NCBI RefSeq assembly: GCF_003550065.1
Contig: NZ_QXDC01000003.1
Coordinates: 1-64,000, forward strand
Length of the DNA: 64,000 nt
DNA from: Hephaestia caeni
GTDB taxonomy: Bacteria; Pseudomonadota; Alphaproteobacteria; Sphingomonadales; Sphingomonadaceae
Reading direction: 5' to 3'
Below are positions 36,666 to 46,062 of this stretch, in pieces (within the stretch, counting starts at the first letter, position 1; each line of letters begins with the position of its first letter). The notes beneath the pieces are model-generated. The model had not been told where the DNA came from. It did not search any database and saw only the letters and a list, made by a program, of their open reading frames with translations. The position numbers were made by a program, and so were the translations under genes.

Positions 36666-37971
36666 CGTCAGTCTCCTTAGGGCGAAACGCGATCGCGGCG
36701 ACCGGCAGGTCGATCCGCACCGCCGCGCCGCCGGTCTCGCGGTTGCGCGCGCTCACCCGGCCGCCGAGCTTGCGCATCACGTTGGTGACGAGGAACAGCC
36801 CGAGCCCGCCGCCGGGGCGCCCCTTGGTCGAATGATAGGGCCGGCCGAGCTGCGCGAGCATGTCGGGCGTGAAGCCCGGTCCTTCGTCGCGGACCTCGAA
36901 CGACAGGGTCTCGCCGGTGCGCTCGACGAGCAACAGGATCGCCTTGTTCGATGCGTCGCGGGCATTGTCGAGCACGTTCCAGATCACCTGCTTGAGCGCG
37001 GCATCGGCGACGATCCGGGGATCGGCCTGCGCCGTGGCCCGGTCGGTAAGCAGGAGCGGACAGCCGGCGTTCTGCACGCGCCATTCGTCCGCCAGTTCGC
37101 CGACGAACGCGGCCAGCGTCGTCACCTCGGGATTCTCGCCGCGCGCCTCGCCCGCCGAGGTGAGAATGCCGGTGAGGATCGCCTTGCAGCGCGCGAGCGC
37201 GGCCTGCATTTCGCGCAGATCCTCGGCGCGTTCGGCGTCGGCGGCGAAATCGGGCATCTTCGCCCAGTCGTTGAGCACCACCGAGACGAGCGCGAGCGGG
37301 GTGCCGAGTTCATGCGCGGCGCCCGAGGCGAGCAGCCCCATGCGCACGATATGGTCCTCCTCCGCCGCCTGCTGGCGCAGCGCCGCGAGCCGCGCATCGC
37401 GCGCGCGCAGGTTGGCGTTGATCCGCGTCACGAACACGACCAGCAGCACCGCCACCAGCACGAAGCTGACCAGCGCGCCGAGGATGTAGAGATCGAACAG
37501 CCCGATCCGCAGCGTCTCGGGCAGCACCAGCGTGCGGTGCGCGACGACGAGCAGCACGAACCCGGCCGCGGCGGCGGCGGCGAGCACCCACGCCGAGCGC
37601 GCGTCGAGCAGGATCGCACCAAGCACCACCTGGAGCAGGAAGATCGAGATGAACGGGTTGGTCGCGCCCCCGCTCAGATAGAGCAGCCCCGTCAGCGCGA
37701 CGACATCGAGCAGCAGCCCCCCGAGCACCTCGGCATTGGCGATGCTCTCGGCGCGCGCGAGCCGGGCGGTGCTGACGAGGTTGAGCACCACCAGCCCGCC
37801 GATGATCGCGACCATCGGCAGCACCGGGAGCGTCACCCCCATGCCAAGCGTGACGATCAGGATGGTCGCGAGCTGGCCCGAGACCGCGAGCCAGCGCAAC
37901 ATGATGAGCTGGCGGAAGTTCGCGCGGCCCGCGCGGCGCGGCGGCGGTTCGGTCGCGATGTCTGTCGTCAT
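36655..37971 (-). CDS. regB: Redox sensor histidine kinase RegB/PrrB/ActS
   Basis: A 438-residue kinase with six membrane helices. It keeps the quinone-binding heptapeptide GGATNPF near 103, the H-box AHELGTPLALVSVVL near 221, the Cys in ARCKAIL that corresponds to the redox-active Cys of RegB, and N, G1 and G2 boxes (NVLDNARDAS, DEGPGF, GGLGLFLV). RegB senses quinone pool and thiol state and phosphorylates RegA. The ATG at 37971 overlaps the SURF1 stop in an ATGA; the longer frame is noise inside SURF1. Linkage to a quinol oxidase is a sensible arrangement. Confidence 0.94.
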   Translation of the reverse strand: MTTDIATEPPPRRAGRANFRQLIMLRWLAVSGQLATILIVTLGMGVTLPVLPMVAIIGGLVVLNLVSTARLARAESIANAEVLGGLLLDVVALTGLLYLSGGATNPFISIFLLQVVLGAILLDARSAWVLAAAAAAGFVLLVVAHRTLVLPETLRIGLFDLYILGALVSFVLVAVLLVVFVTRINANLRARDARLAALRQQAAEEDHIVRMGLLASGAAHELGTPLALVSVVLNDWAKMPDFAADAERAEDLREMQAALARCKAILTGILTSAGEARGENPEVTTLAAFVGELADEWRVQNAGCPLLLTDRATAQADPRIVADAALKQVIWNVLDNARDASNKAILLLVERTGETLSFEVRDEGPGFTPDMLAQLGRPYHSTKGRPGGGLGLFLVTNVMRKLGGRVSARNRETGGAAVRIDLPVAAIAFRPKETDDAR

Positions 37972-38750
37972 CCCCTCCCCCGCCGCAAGCGCCGTTCGGC
38001 GCGAAACACGATGAATGCGCCGCCCGCGCTGAGCAAGGCAAGCGCGAACCACGTGATCGCATAGACCAGATGCGCGTTGCGGAAATGGACGACCGTCAAC
38101 CCGCCGACGGGCATCGCCCGGGGATTGGCAGCGTGATCGGCGGCGCGATCGGCATCGATGAAATAGGGCGCGACCGTCCCCAGGCCGCGCGCGCGCGCGA
38201 TCGCGGCGACATCGCGCGAATACCAGCGATCGTGCGCGGGATCGTTGTGGCGCAGGAACGCGCCGCCGGGTTCGGTGACGCGCAACAGGCCGGTGACACG
38301 CTGCGTGCCGGCGGGCGGCGCGAGCATGGCGGGCGTGTGATCCTGCCCGACGAAGCCGCGGTTGACGAGGACGGTGAAGCCGCGCGTCGCCTCCAGCGGG
38401 CTGAGCACCCAGAAGCCGGGGCCGAGATCGGTATTGGCGAGCACCAAGGTCGCGCCGGGGCGGTAGCGCCCCTCGACCGCGACGTGGCGATAGGCGGCGC
38501 TCTTGGCAGTGATGGAGCGCCAGTCGGCCGGCCCCGGCGCGGGCACCGGCGCGGCGTGGATACGGGCATCGACGCGTGCGATCAGATCGAGCTTCCAGTG
38601 GAGCCGCTCGACCTGCCACACGCCGAGTGCGGCAAAGCCGGCGATCAGGATCGCGAAGCCGAGCGCGAGCGCGGCGAGCGATCGCGGCCCGCGGGCGCGA
38701 TCGTCGCGCGGAGACGGCGGCGCCCGTCCGGGGCGGCCGCCGCCGATCAC
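37968..38750 (-). CDS. SURF1-family oxidase assembly protein
   Basis: 260 residues from a GTG at 38750, which overlaps the cyoD stop (GTGA). Two membrane helices flank a periplasmic domain: LAALALGFAILIAGFAALGVWQVERLHWK at the start and LVYAITWFALALLSAGGAFIVF at the end. The conserved GFWVLSPLE and VNRGFV are SURF1 hallmarks. SURF1 proteins help insert heme a or o into the large oxidase subunit. Being in the cyo operon supports a role with CyoB. The longer ATG-started reading to 38879 lies inside cyoD and is not credible. Confidence 0.9.
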   Translation of the reverse strand: MIGGGRPGRAPPSPRDDRARGPRSLAALALGFAILIAGFAALGVWQVERLHWKLDLIARVDARIHAAPVPAPGPADWRSITAKSAAYRHVAVEGRYRPGATLVLANTDLGPGFWVLSPLEATRGFTVLVNRGFVGQDHTPAMLAPPAGTQRVTGLLRVTEPGGAFLRHNDPAHDRWYSRDVAAIARARGLGTVAPYFIDADRAADHAANPRAMPVGGLTVVHFRNAHLVYAITWFALALLSAGGAFIVFRAERRLRRGRG

Positions 38751-39136
38751 GGCAGCGCGCCCGCCGCCTCGACCGTCATCGGCATCATGTTGGTGTTCAG
38801 ATGGTGCATCACCCAGATCGACCCCGCGAGCGCGATGACGACGAGGACGATCGTGAAGATCAGCGCGAGCATCGTCCACCCACCTTCCGAGCGGGTGTTC
38901 ATATGGAGGAAATAGACCATGTGGACGATGATCTGGACGAAGGCGAAGGCGAGGACAACGAGCGCCGCCGCCGTCCGATCGGCGATCGCGCCCGACATCA
39001 CGATCCAGAACGGAATCGCGGTCAGCACCACCGACAGGCCAAAGCCGGTCAGATAGCCCTTGAGCGTGCCGTGCGCGGGCTCGTCATGCGTGCCCTCCGC
39101 GTGATGATCGTGGGCGCGGACGGTGTCGGTGCTCAT
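38747..39136 (-). CDS. cyoD: Cytochrome o ubiquinol oxidase subunit IV
   Basis: 129 residues with a His-rich N-terminus (AHDHHAEGTHDEPAHGTLKGYLTGF) and three membrane helices, containing the typical VQIIVHMVYFLHMN. It helps assemble the CuB site of CyoB. The ATG at 39136 overlaps the cyoC stop by one base (TGATG); the longer frame is the cyoC shadow. Confidence 0.95.
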   Translation of the reverse strand: MSTDTVRAHDHHAEGTHDEPAHGTLKGYLTGFGLSVVLTAIPFWIVMSGAIADRTAAALVVLAFAFVQIIVHMVYFLHMNTRSEGGWTMLALIFTIVLVVIALAGSIWVMHHLNTNMMPMTVEAAGALP

Positions 39137-39768
39137 CACAGCACTCCCATCAGATAGACGAAGGTGAAGACGCCGATCCAGACGACGTCGAGAAAGTGCC
39201 AGAACATGCTGAGGCACATCAGCCGGCGCCGGTTGGCGGGGATCAGCCCCTTTTGCGCGACCTGGATCATCAGCGTGACGAGCCAGATGATGCCGAAGGT
39301 GACGTGCAGCCCGTGGGTGCCGACCAGCGTGAAGAAGGCCGACAGGAAGCCGCTGGTCCACGGCCCCGCACCCGCGGCGATCAGGTGGGTGAATTCGTAA
39401 AGCTCGATCCCGAGGAAGCCGAGGCCGAACAACCCGGTGATCGCGAGCCAGCCCTGCGTCGCGGCCTGCCGCCCCTGCGCCATCGTCAACATCGCGAAGC
39501 CGTAGGTGATCGACGACAGCAGCAGCATCGCGGTGTTGAGCGCGATCAGCGGCAGCTCGAACAGCTCGCGCGGACCGGGACCGCCGGCATAGCTGTTGCC
39601 GAGCACCGCGTAGGTGGCGAACAGGACCGCGAAGATGAAGCAGTCGCTCATCAGGTACAGCCAGAAGCCGAGCATCGTACTGCCGCCGTCGGCGTGATGC
39701 TCTTCCTCGCGGACGTAGAAATCCGGGATCGCGGTGCCGGTCGTCGAACCGATTGCCTGCGTGCTCAT
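39136..39768 (-). CDS. cyoC: Cytochrome o ubiquinol oxidase subunit III
   Basis: 210 residues with five membrane helices. [33 protein letters not shown] and [13 protein letters not shown] are conserved in CyoC and heme-copper oxidase subunit III proteins. It is translated just after cyoB with a gap of 6 bases. Confidence 0.96.
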   Translation of the reverse strand: MSTQAIGSTTGTAIPDFYVREEEHHADGGSTMLGFWLYLMSDCFIFAVLFATYAVLGNSYAGGPGPRELFELPLIALNTAMLLLSSITYGFAMLTMAQGRQAATQGWLAITGLFGLGFLGIELYEFTHLIAAGAGPWTSGFLSAFFTLVGTHGLHVTFGIIWLVTLMIQVAQKGLIPANRRRLMCLSMFWHFLDVVWIGVFTFVYLMGVL

Positions 39769-39774
39769 ATCGTC

Positions 39775-41781
39775 TCAGCCTTGTGCCGCGAGCTGGGCGG
39801 TGCGCGCGGCTTCGGTGCGCACCACCTCGTCGACGGGAATATGATGATCGCGGCGATAGTTGAAGGTATGCGCGATCGCGGTCACGATCAGCCCGGCGAA
39901 GCTCAGCGCCGCCAGCCACCAGATATGCCACACCATCGCGAAGCCGAGCACGAGGCTGATGCCTGCCAGGATGAAACCGGCGCCGGTGTTGCTGGGCATG
40001 TGGATCGCGCGGAAGCCCTCGGTCGGGCGCTCGCTGCCACGCGTCTTCATATCCCACCACGCATCGTGATCGTGGATCACGGGCGTGAAGGCGAAATTAT
40101 ATTCCGGCGGCGGCGACGAGGTCGACCATTCGAGCGCGCGGCCGCCCCAGGGATCGCCGGTCGTGTCGCGCAGTTCGTCGCGGTGAAGGACGCTCACCCC
40201 GATCTGGATCAGGAAGCACAGGATGCCGCCCGCGATCAGCAGCGCCCCAAAAGCCGCGATCACGAAATAGACCTGCAACGACATATCGTCGAAATGCCGC
40301 AGCCGCCGCGTCACGCCCATCAGCCCGAGCACGTAGAGCGGCGCGAAGGCGCACCAGAAGCCCGACACCCACAGCCAGAACGAGCGCTTGCCCCATTTGG
40401 TCTCGAGCCGGAAGCCGGTCGCCTTGGGCCACCAGTAGTTGATCGCCGCGAACAGCCCGAACAGCACCCCGCCGATGATCACGTTGTGGAAATGCGCGAT
40501 CAGGAACAGCGAATTGTGGAGCACGAAATCGGCCGGAGGTACCGCGAGCATCACCCCCGTCATCCCGCCGATCACGAAGGTGAGCATGAACGCGATCGTC
40601 CACATCATCGGCAGTTCGAACCGGATGCGACCGCGATACATCGTGAACAGCCAGTTGAAGATCTTCGCGCCCGTCGGAATCGAGATGATCATCGTCGTGA
40701 TCCCGAAGAACGAGTTCACGCTCGCGCCCGACCCCATCGTGAAGAAGTGATGGAGCCAGACGAGATACGACAGGATGGTGATGACGACGGTGGCGTAGAC
40801 CATCGACGAATAGCCGAACAGCCGCTTGCCCGTGAAGGTCGGCACGACCTCCGAATAGACGCCGAACAGCGGCAGGATGAGGATGTAGACCTCCGGGTGG
40901 CCCCAGATCCAGATCAGGTTCACGTACATCATCGGGTTGCCGCCCAGATTGTTCGTGAAGAAGTGGAAATCGAGATAGCGATCGAGGCTGAGGAGCACGA
41001 GCGTCGCGGTAAGCACCGGGAAGACCGCGACGATCAGCACGTTGGTGCACAGCGCCGTCCAGGTGAAGACGGGCATCTTCATCATCGTCATGCCAGGCGC
41101 GCGCAGCTTGACGATCGTCGCGATCAGATTGATCCCCGACAGCAAGGTGCCGACGCCGGCTATCTGTAGCCCCCATATGTAATAATCGACGCCGACATCG
41201 GGCGAGAATTCGAGCCCCGACAGCGGCGGATAGGCGAGCCAGCCAGTGCGCGCGTATACGCCGACGAACAGCGAGATCATCGTCAGCACCGCGCCCGACG
41301 TCGTCATCCAGAAGCTGAAATTGTTGAGGAAGGGAAACGCGACGTCGCGCGCGCCGATCTGCAAGGGGACGATGTAGTTCATCAGCCCCGTCACCAGCGG
41401 CATCGCGACGAAGAAGATCATGATCACACCGTGCGCGGTGAAGATCTGGTCGTAATGTTCGGGCGGCAGATAGCCCTGATTCGACCCGAAGGCGACCGCC
41501 TGCTGCGCGCGCATCATCAGCGCATCGGAGAACCCTCGCAGCAGCATGATGATGCCGAGCACCATGTACATGATGCCGATCTTCTTGTGATCGACGCTGG
41601 TGATCCAATCGCGCCACAGGATGCCCCACCAGCGATACCAGGTGATCAGGCCGAGCACGGCGATGCCGCCGATCGCGACGCCGATGAACGTGACGACAAG
41701 GATCGGCTCGTGCAGCGGCAGCGCGGCGAGGCTGAGACGGCCGAGGATCGGGCTGTCGGCGACAGGAAGCGGAAGGCTCAT
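39775..41781 (-). CDS. cyoB: Cytochrome o ubiquinol oxidase subunit I
   Basis: 668 residues, the catalytic heme-copper subunit. His ligands and active-site segments are visible: [27 protein letters not shown] with the His-Tyr pair, [10 protein letters not shown] with the two CuB His, and [11 protein letters not shown] with the heme His pair. The enzyme oxidises ubiquinol, reduces oxygen to water and pumps protons across the inner membrane. Start at 41781, 8 bases after the cyoA stop. The longer open frame reads into cyoA out of frame and was dropped. Confidence 0.97.
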   Translation of the reverse strand: MSLPLPVADSPILGRLSLAALPLHEPILVVTFIGVAIGGIAVLGLITWYRWWGILWRDWITSVDHKKIGIMYMVLGIIMLLRGFSDALMMRAQQAVAFGSNQGYLPPEHYDQIFTAHGVIMIFFVAMPLVTGLMNYIVPLQIGARDVAFPFLNNFSFWMTTSGAVLTMISLFVGVYARTGWLAYPPLSGLEFSPDVGVDYYIWGLQIAGVGTLLSGINLIATIVKLRAPGMTMMKMPVFTWTALCTNVLIVAVFPVLTATLVLLSLDRYLDFHFFTNNLGGNPMMYVNLIWIWGHPEVYILILPLFGVYSEVVPTFTGKRLFGYSSMVYATVVITILSYLVWLHHFFTMGSGASVNSFFGITTMIISIPTGAKIFNWLFTMYRGRIRFELPMMWTIAFMLTFVIGGMTGVMLAVPPADFVLHNSLFLIAHFHNVIIGGVLFGLFAAINYWWPKATGFRLETKWGKRSFWLWVSGFWCAFAPLYVLGLMGVTRRLRHFDDMSLQVYFVIAAFGALLIAGGILCFLIQIGVSVLHRDELRDTTGDPWGGRALEWSTSSPPPEYNFAFTPVIHDHDAWWDMKTRGSERPTEGFRAIHMPSNTGAGFILAGISLVLGFAMVWHIWWLAALSFAGLIVTAIAHTFNYRRDHHIPVDEVVRTEAARTAQLAAQG

Positions 41782-41789
41782 GACGACAC

Positions 41790-42878
41790 TCACAAGGTCT
41801 GGCGATCGCCCTCGCGGGCGCGTTCGGCGGGCGCGATCAACCCGGCTCCGGTGATCGGTTGCGAAAGACTGGGCGCGGGCGGCCGGTGAGCCGAATCGGC
41901 GGCGCCGTGGGGCATGTCCATCGCCTGAGCCATCGATTGCCCGGCGGTGTGCGCGTCCTTCATCATCGTATCGGCCATGCACGGCGTGCCCGGTGTGACG
42001 CACATGTTGAGCGCGGCGCTGTAGAGCCCGTGCTCGACCGTGGCGAAGCGCATCACCGGCACGTTCTCGCTCGGCCGGGCGAGCGCGGTATAGGCGGCGC
42101 GATCTAGGGTGCGGCCGCTCGCCTTCGCGGTCGCGACCCATTGCTCGAATCCGGCGTGATCGAGCCCGTGGAACTTGAAGCGCATGCCCGAGAAGCCCGC
42201 GCCGCTGTAATTGGCGGAGAAGCCATCATACACGCCGGGCCGGTTGATCACCGCGTGCAGCATCGTCTCCATCCCCGGCATCGCGTAGATCTGGCCCGCG
42301 AGCGCCGGGATGTAGAACGAATTCATCACCGACGATGCGGTGATCTTGAACTGGATCGGCCGATCGACCGGCGCCGCCATCTCGTTGACCGTCGCGATGC
42401 CGTATTCGGGATAGATGAACAGCCATTTCCAATCGAGCGCGACGACATCGACCTCGATCGGCTTGACCGCGGGATCGACCGGACGCGCATGTTCGAGCCG
42501 CTCGATCGGGCGATACGGATCGAGCACATGCGTGCCGAGCCACGTCACCGCGCCGAGGCAGATGATGATGAGCAGCGGCACCGACCAGATGACAAGTTCG
42601 ATCTTGGTCGAGTGATCCCAATCGGGCGCATAGGTCGCGTCCTCGTTCGACTCGCGATAGCGCCACGCGAACAGCACGATCAGCACCATCACCGGCACGA
42701 TCACCAGCAGCATCAGCACGACCGAGATGACGAGCAGGTCGCGCTGTTGCGCCGCAACATCGCCGGCAGGGGCGAGGACGACCGCGTTGCAGCCCGCGAG
42801 CAGCGCCGCGACGCCGACAACCGACAGGGCTTTTGCGCCGGATTTAAGCCGGCGCGCGAGAGAACATCTCCGAATCAT
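41790..42878 (-). CDS. cyoA: Cytochrome o ubiquinol oxidase subunit II (lipoprotein)
   Basis: 362 residues with a lipobox LLAGC (Cys30), two membrane helices and a cupredoxin domain. The domain lacks the paired Cys of a CuA site ([20 protein letters not shown]), which marks quinol rather than cytochrome c oxidases. The C-terminal COX-aromatic-rich region is followed by a His/Met/Ala-rich tail of about 60 residues. It is the first gene of cyoABCD-SURF1-regBA. A 19-bp dyad lies 35 bases upstream of its start. Confidence 0.95.
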   Translation of the reverse strand: MIRRCSLARRLKSGAKALSVVGVAALLAGCNAVVLAPAGDVAAQQRDLLVISVVLMLLVIVPVMVLIVLFAWRYRESNEDATYAPDWDHSTKIELVIWSVPLLIIICLGAVTWLGTHVLDPYRPIERLEHARPVDPAVKPIEVDVVALDWKWLFIYPEYGIATVNEMAAPVDRPIQFKITASSVMNSFYIPALAGQIYAMPGMETMLHAVINRPGVYDGFSANYSGAGFSGMRFKFHGLDHAGFEQWVATAKASGRTLDRAAYTALARPSENVPVMRFATVEHGLYSAALNMCVTPGTPCMADTMMKDAHTAGQSMAQAMDMPHGAADSAHRPPAPSLSQPITGAGLIAPAERAREGDRQTL

Positions 42879-42912
42879 GGTCGTCCCCTACGCTCCTTCC
42901 TCGACCGTTCCC

Positions 42913-42931
42913 ATTGGACACTTTGTCCAAT
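42913..42931. promoter_or_regulatory. Perfect 19-bp dyad, operator candidate at the cyoA promoter
   Basis: ATTGGACACTTTGTCCAAT: 8-base arms with a 3-base centre, 35 bases before the cyoA ATG and 111 before the divergent MFS ATG. The position and perfect symmetry fit a dimeric regulator acting on cyoA. The protein is not identified. Confidence 0.65.
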
Positions 42932-43041
42932 CCTGCTGCGCGTGCGAACGTGGTATCGCGCCGTCCGATGGATCACTTTGCCCGGCCTGCGCGCTTCACC
43001 GATCATCGCCCGCGCGACCGAGATGATGTAGAGGGTATAGC

Positions 43042-44373
43042 ATGAGCGCAACCGCTTCCGATTCGACGCCGCTCGCGCGCGACGGCCGCAGCGTCAACGC
43101 GCGGCAGACGAAGATCGCCCCGAGCGAGATCGCGATCGGCGTCATCATCGGGCGGACGTCGGAATTCTTCGACTTCTTCGTCTATGCGATCGCCTCTGTG
43201 CTGGTGTTCCCGGCCTATATCTTTCCGTTCGTCGATCCGCTGACGGGGACGCTCCTCTCCTTCGCCGTGTTCGCGCTCGCGTTCTTCGCGCGGCCGCTGG
43301 GCTCGCTGATCTTCATGTGGGTCGATCGCCATCACGGGCGCGGCACCAAGCTGACGATCGCCTTGTTCCTGCTCGGCGTGTCAACCGTCTCGGTCGCGTT
43401 CCTGCCGAGCTATGCCGATGCCGGGATGGCGACGGTGGTGCTGCTCGGGCTGCTCAGGATCGGGCAGGGCCTCGCGCTGGGCGGAGCGTGGGACGGGCTC
43501 GCCTCGCTGCTCGCGCTCAACGCGCCCGAGAACAAGCGCGGCTGGTATGCGATGGTGCCACAACTCGGCGCCCCGCTCGGCCTCATCGTCGCCAGCGCGC
43601 TGTTCGCCTATTTCGCGATGAACCTGTCGGCGGCGGACTTCCTGTCGTGGGGCTGGCGCTATCCCTTCTTCTGCGCGTTCGCGATCAACGTGGTGGCGCT
43701 GTTCGCGCGGCTGCGGATCGTATCGACCCCCGATTTCGAGCATCTGTTCGAAAGCCGCGAACTCCAGCCGTCGCGCGTGCGCGAAACCGTGGGGACGCAG
43801 GGCCGCACGATCGTGATCGGGGCGTTCGCGCCGCTGGCGAGCTTCGCGATGTTCCACATGGTGACGGTGTTCCCGCTATCGTGGGTGTTCCTGTTCACCA
43901 ACGAATCGCCCGCGCGCTTCCTGGTGATCGAATCGGTCGCGGCGGCGTTCGGCGTGCTCGCGATCATCGCCTCGGGCCATCTGGCGGATCGCGTGGGGCG
44001 GCGCACGCTGCTGGGCGCGTCGGCGGGCGCGATCGCGGTGTTCAGCGGCTTCGCGCCGCAGCTTCTCGACATGGGCGACCTCGGCGAGATCACCTATATG
44101 ATCGTCGGCTTCGTGCTGCTGGGGCTGTCGTTCGGCCAGTCGTCGGGGGTCGTGGCCTCTCATTTCGAGAGGCATTACCGCTATACCGGCTCGGCGCTGA
44201 CATCGGACATCGCGTGGCTGTTCGGCGCGGGCTTCGCACCGTTCTGGGCGCTGGTGCTCGCTGCCTATTTCGGCATCCTCGCCGCCGGGCTCTATCTGCT
44301 GTCGGGCGCGCTCGCGACCTTGATCGCGCTGTGGATCAGCAAGACGCTGGCGACGGGCCGCTTCGAGGATTGA
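43042..44373 (+). CDS. MFS transporter, metabolite:H+ symporter (MHS) type
   Basis: 443 residues with twelve membrane helices. IGRTSEFFDFFVYAIAS in helix 1 and the loop ARPLGSLIFMWVDRHHGRG match the MHS family that includes ShiA, ProP and citrate carriers; RIGQGLALGGAWDG is the helix 4-5 signature. The substrate is unknown. It is divergent from cyoA with a 163-base gap, has GAGGG as RBS, and ends 37 bases before the convergent efflux gene. Confidence 0.88.
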   Translation: MSATASDSTPLARDGRSVNARQTKIAPSEIAIGVIIGRTSEFFDFFVYAIASVLVFPAYIFPFVDPLTGTLLSFAVFALAFFARPLGSLIFMWVDRHHGRGTKLTIALFLLGVSTVSVAFLPSYADAGMATVVLLGLLRIGQGLALGGAWDGLASLLALNAPENKRGWYAMVPQLGAPLGLIVASALFAYFAMNLSAADFLSWGWRYPFFCAFAINVVALFARLRIVSTPDFEHLFESRELQPSRVRETVGTQGRTIVIGAFAPLASFAMFHMVTVFPLSWVFLFTNESPARFLVIESVAAAFGVLAIIASGHLADRVGRRTLLGASAGAIAVFSGFAPQLLDMGDLGEITYMIVGFVLLGLSFGQSSGVVASHFERHYRYTGSALTSDIAWLFGAGFAPFWALVLAAYFGILAAGLYLLSGALATLIALWISKTLATGRFED

Positions 44374-44410
44374 CCGGCGCGGCGGCGGGGCCGGCTACAC
44401 CCTGCTTCAG

Positions 44411-45877
44411 TTACCCTGAAACGGAGGCGGCGCCGGCCCGCTCCCCCGCCCAGCCGCCGCCGAGCGCTTCGAACAGGTCGATCTGATCGTCGGCGATGCG
44501 CGCGTCGGCATCGGCGAGCGCGCCGCGCGCATCGGCCAGCGTGCGTTCGGCATCGAGCAGATCGAGCGAATCGACCGAGCCCTCACGCTGTTGCGCGCGG
44601 GTGATCGTGGCGGCGCGCGCGGCCTGATCGTGCGCGGCCTTGAGCGCCGCGCGGCGATCGAGATCGTGGCCGTAGGCCGACAGCGCGGTCTCGGTCTCGC
44701 GCAGCGCCGTCAGCACGGTGCCGTCGAAGCGGGCAAGCGCGGCCTGCGACTCGGCCTCGGCGCCGGCGATCTGCGCGCGCGCCGCGCTCTGGTTCGGGAA
44801 CGACCAACTGATCAGTGGCCCCAGCAGCCAGCGCAGCGGACCACCACCGAAAATGTCGCCGAGCGAATTGCCCGTCGAGCCGACCGACCCACCCAGCGAG
44901 ATATGCGGATAGAGATCGGCTGTGGCGACGCCGATGCGCGCGGTCGCGGCCGCCAGCCGCCGTTCGGCGGCGCGGATGTCGGGGCGCCGCGCGAGCAACG
45001 CCTGGCCGTCGCCGACCGGGATCGGCCGCGCGATTTCGAGCACGGTATCGCGCGCGCCGGCGATCGGCGGGAGATCGGCAGGCGCGCGGCCCGTGAGCGT
45101 GGCGAGACGGAACAGCGCGGCATCACGCTCGGCCTGGATAGCGGGCACGTCTGCCGCGCGCTGGTTACGCAGCGCGGCGATCCGCGCGGTATCGAGCCCC
45201 GTCGCGAGCCCGGCCGAATGGCGCGCCTCGGTGAGCGTCAGTGACTTGTCGAGCAACTCCACCGTATGCCGCGCGACCGCCAGCCGGGCGGCCGCCGACG
45301 CGGCGTCGGCATAAGCGCGCGTGGTATCGGCGACGACGAGGACACGCGCCGCATCGGCATCGGCGCGCGCGGCCTCGACATCGCCCGACGCCGCCTCGAC
45401 ACCCCGCGAGACGCGGCCGAACAGATCGACCTCGTACGCGACGTCGAGCCCGGTATCGATCGCCCAATCCTCGCGCTTGGCGCCGGGCGCCCGCTGACCG
45501 GCGGGCAGGCGACCGTAGGTGCCGCTGGCGCCGATATTGGTCTGGGGCAGCTCGTCGGCACGCGCGGCCTTCAGGCCGGCGCGCGCGCGGGCGATGTTGG
45601 CGATCGCAACGCGCAGATCGGTGTTCGCCGCCAGCGCATCCTCGACCAGCCCGTCGAGCACCGGATCGTCGTAGAGCCGCCACCAGTTTTCGGCGACCGG
45701 ATCGGTGGAGACCGCCGGGTTGTCCGCGGCGATGAAGGGGCCGGACGACGCCGCGGGTGGAACGGGCGCGACATAATCCGGCCCCACCGCGCACGCGGCG
45801 AGCGCGAGCGCGGATAGCGAGGCGAGCAATGGGCGAATCCTTTGCGCACGCCGCACGCTGGATTCGTCGTTCGTCAT
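44411..45877 (-). CDS. RND efflux outer membrane lipoprotein (NodT/OprM family)
   Basis: 488 residues from the ATG at 45877. The signal ends in lipobox ALAAC followed by AVGPDYVAP, the classic opening of NodT-type channels. The body carries the family blocks WWRLYDDPVLDGLVEDALAAN, NIGASGTYGRLP, RRPDIRAAERRLAAATARIGVA and DLYPHISLGGSVG. The coding start falls within an intergenic inverted repeat, and a longer in-frame reading simply translates that repeat. It forms the outer duct for the RND permease and adaptor encoded just upstream in the same direction. Confidence 0.92.
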   Translation of the reverse strand: MTNDESSVRRAQRIRPLLASLSALALAACAVGPDYVAPVPPAASSGPFIAADNPAVSTDPVAENWWRLYDDPVLDGLVEDALAANTDLRVAIANIARARAGLKAARADELPQTNIGASGTYGRLPAGQRAPGAKREDWAIDTGLDVAYEVDLFGRVSRGVEAASGDVEAARADADAARVLVVADTTRAYADAASAAARLAVARHTVELLDKSLTLTEARHSAGLATGLDTARIAALRNQRAADVPAIQAERDAALFRLATLTGRAPADLPPIAGARDTVLEIARPIPVGDGQALLARRPDIRAAERRLAAATARIGVATADLYPHISLGGSVGSTGNSLGDIFGGGPLRWLLGPLISWSFPNQSAARAQIAGAEAESQAALARFDGTVLTALRETETALSAYGHDLDRRAALKAAHDQAARAATITRAQQREGSVDSLDLLDAERTLADARGALADADARIADDQIDLFEALGGGWAGERAGAASVSG

Positions 45878-46025
45878 TCCCGCGAAGGCAGGAATCCAGA
45901 CCCGTGACGGCTGCGATTCTTCGCCAGCGCTGGGCGTCTGGATCCCCGCCTTCGCGGGGATGACGGACAAGGAGGCTGCACGCGACGGTGCCTGGGGCTC
46001 TGGATTCCTACTTTCGCGGGAATAC
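45873..46025. repeat. Intergenic inverted repeat family (two arms plus degenerate third arm)
   Basis: Arms 45873-45900 and 45937-45964 are inverted near-copies (GTCAT[T/C]CCCGCGAAGGC...ATCCAGA). A degenerate further arm lies at 45999-46025. This is the well-known intergenic type whose conceptual translation reads VIPAKAGIQ and WIPAFAGMT. The first arm overlaps the start codon region of the NodT-type gene, so it could form a hairpin at its translation start. Confidence 0.85.
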
Positions 46026-46062
46026 TCAGTGCGAAACAGCATGGGTTTCATGAATCGTATCC

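Noticed and set aside
37971..38619. 216-residue N-terminal extension of RegB
   Set aside because: The extension lies wholly in SURF1 out of frame and is Arg-rich; the ATG at 37971 overlaps the SURF1 stop and starts the known RegB N-terminus.
41782..42141. N-terminal extension of CyoB into cyoA
   Set aside because: Out-of-frame reading of cyoA; family length and the ATG at 41781 fit better.
42879..43041. FNR/FixK box (TTGAT-N4-ATCAA) before cyoA
   Set aside because: No such sequence is present; the only strong symmetry is the ATTGGACA dyad.
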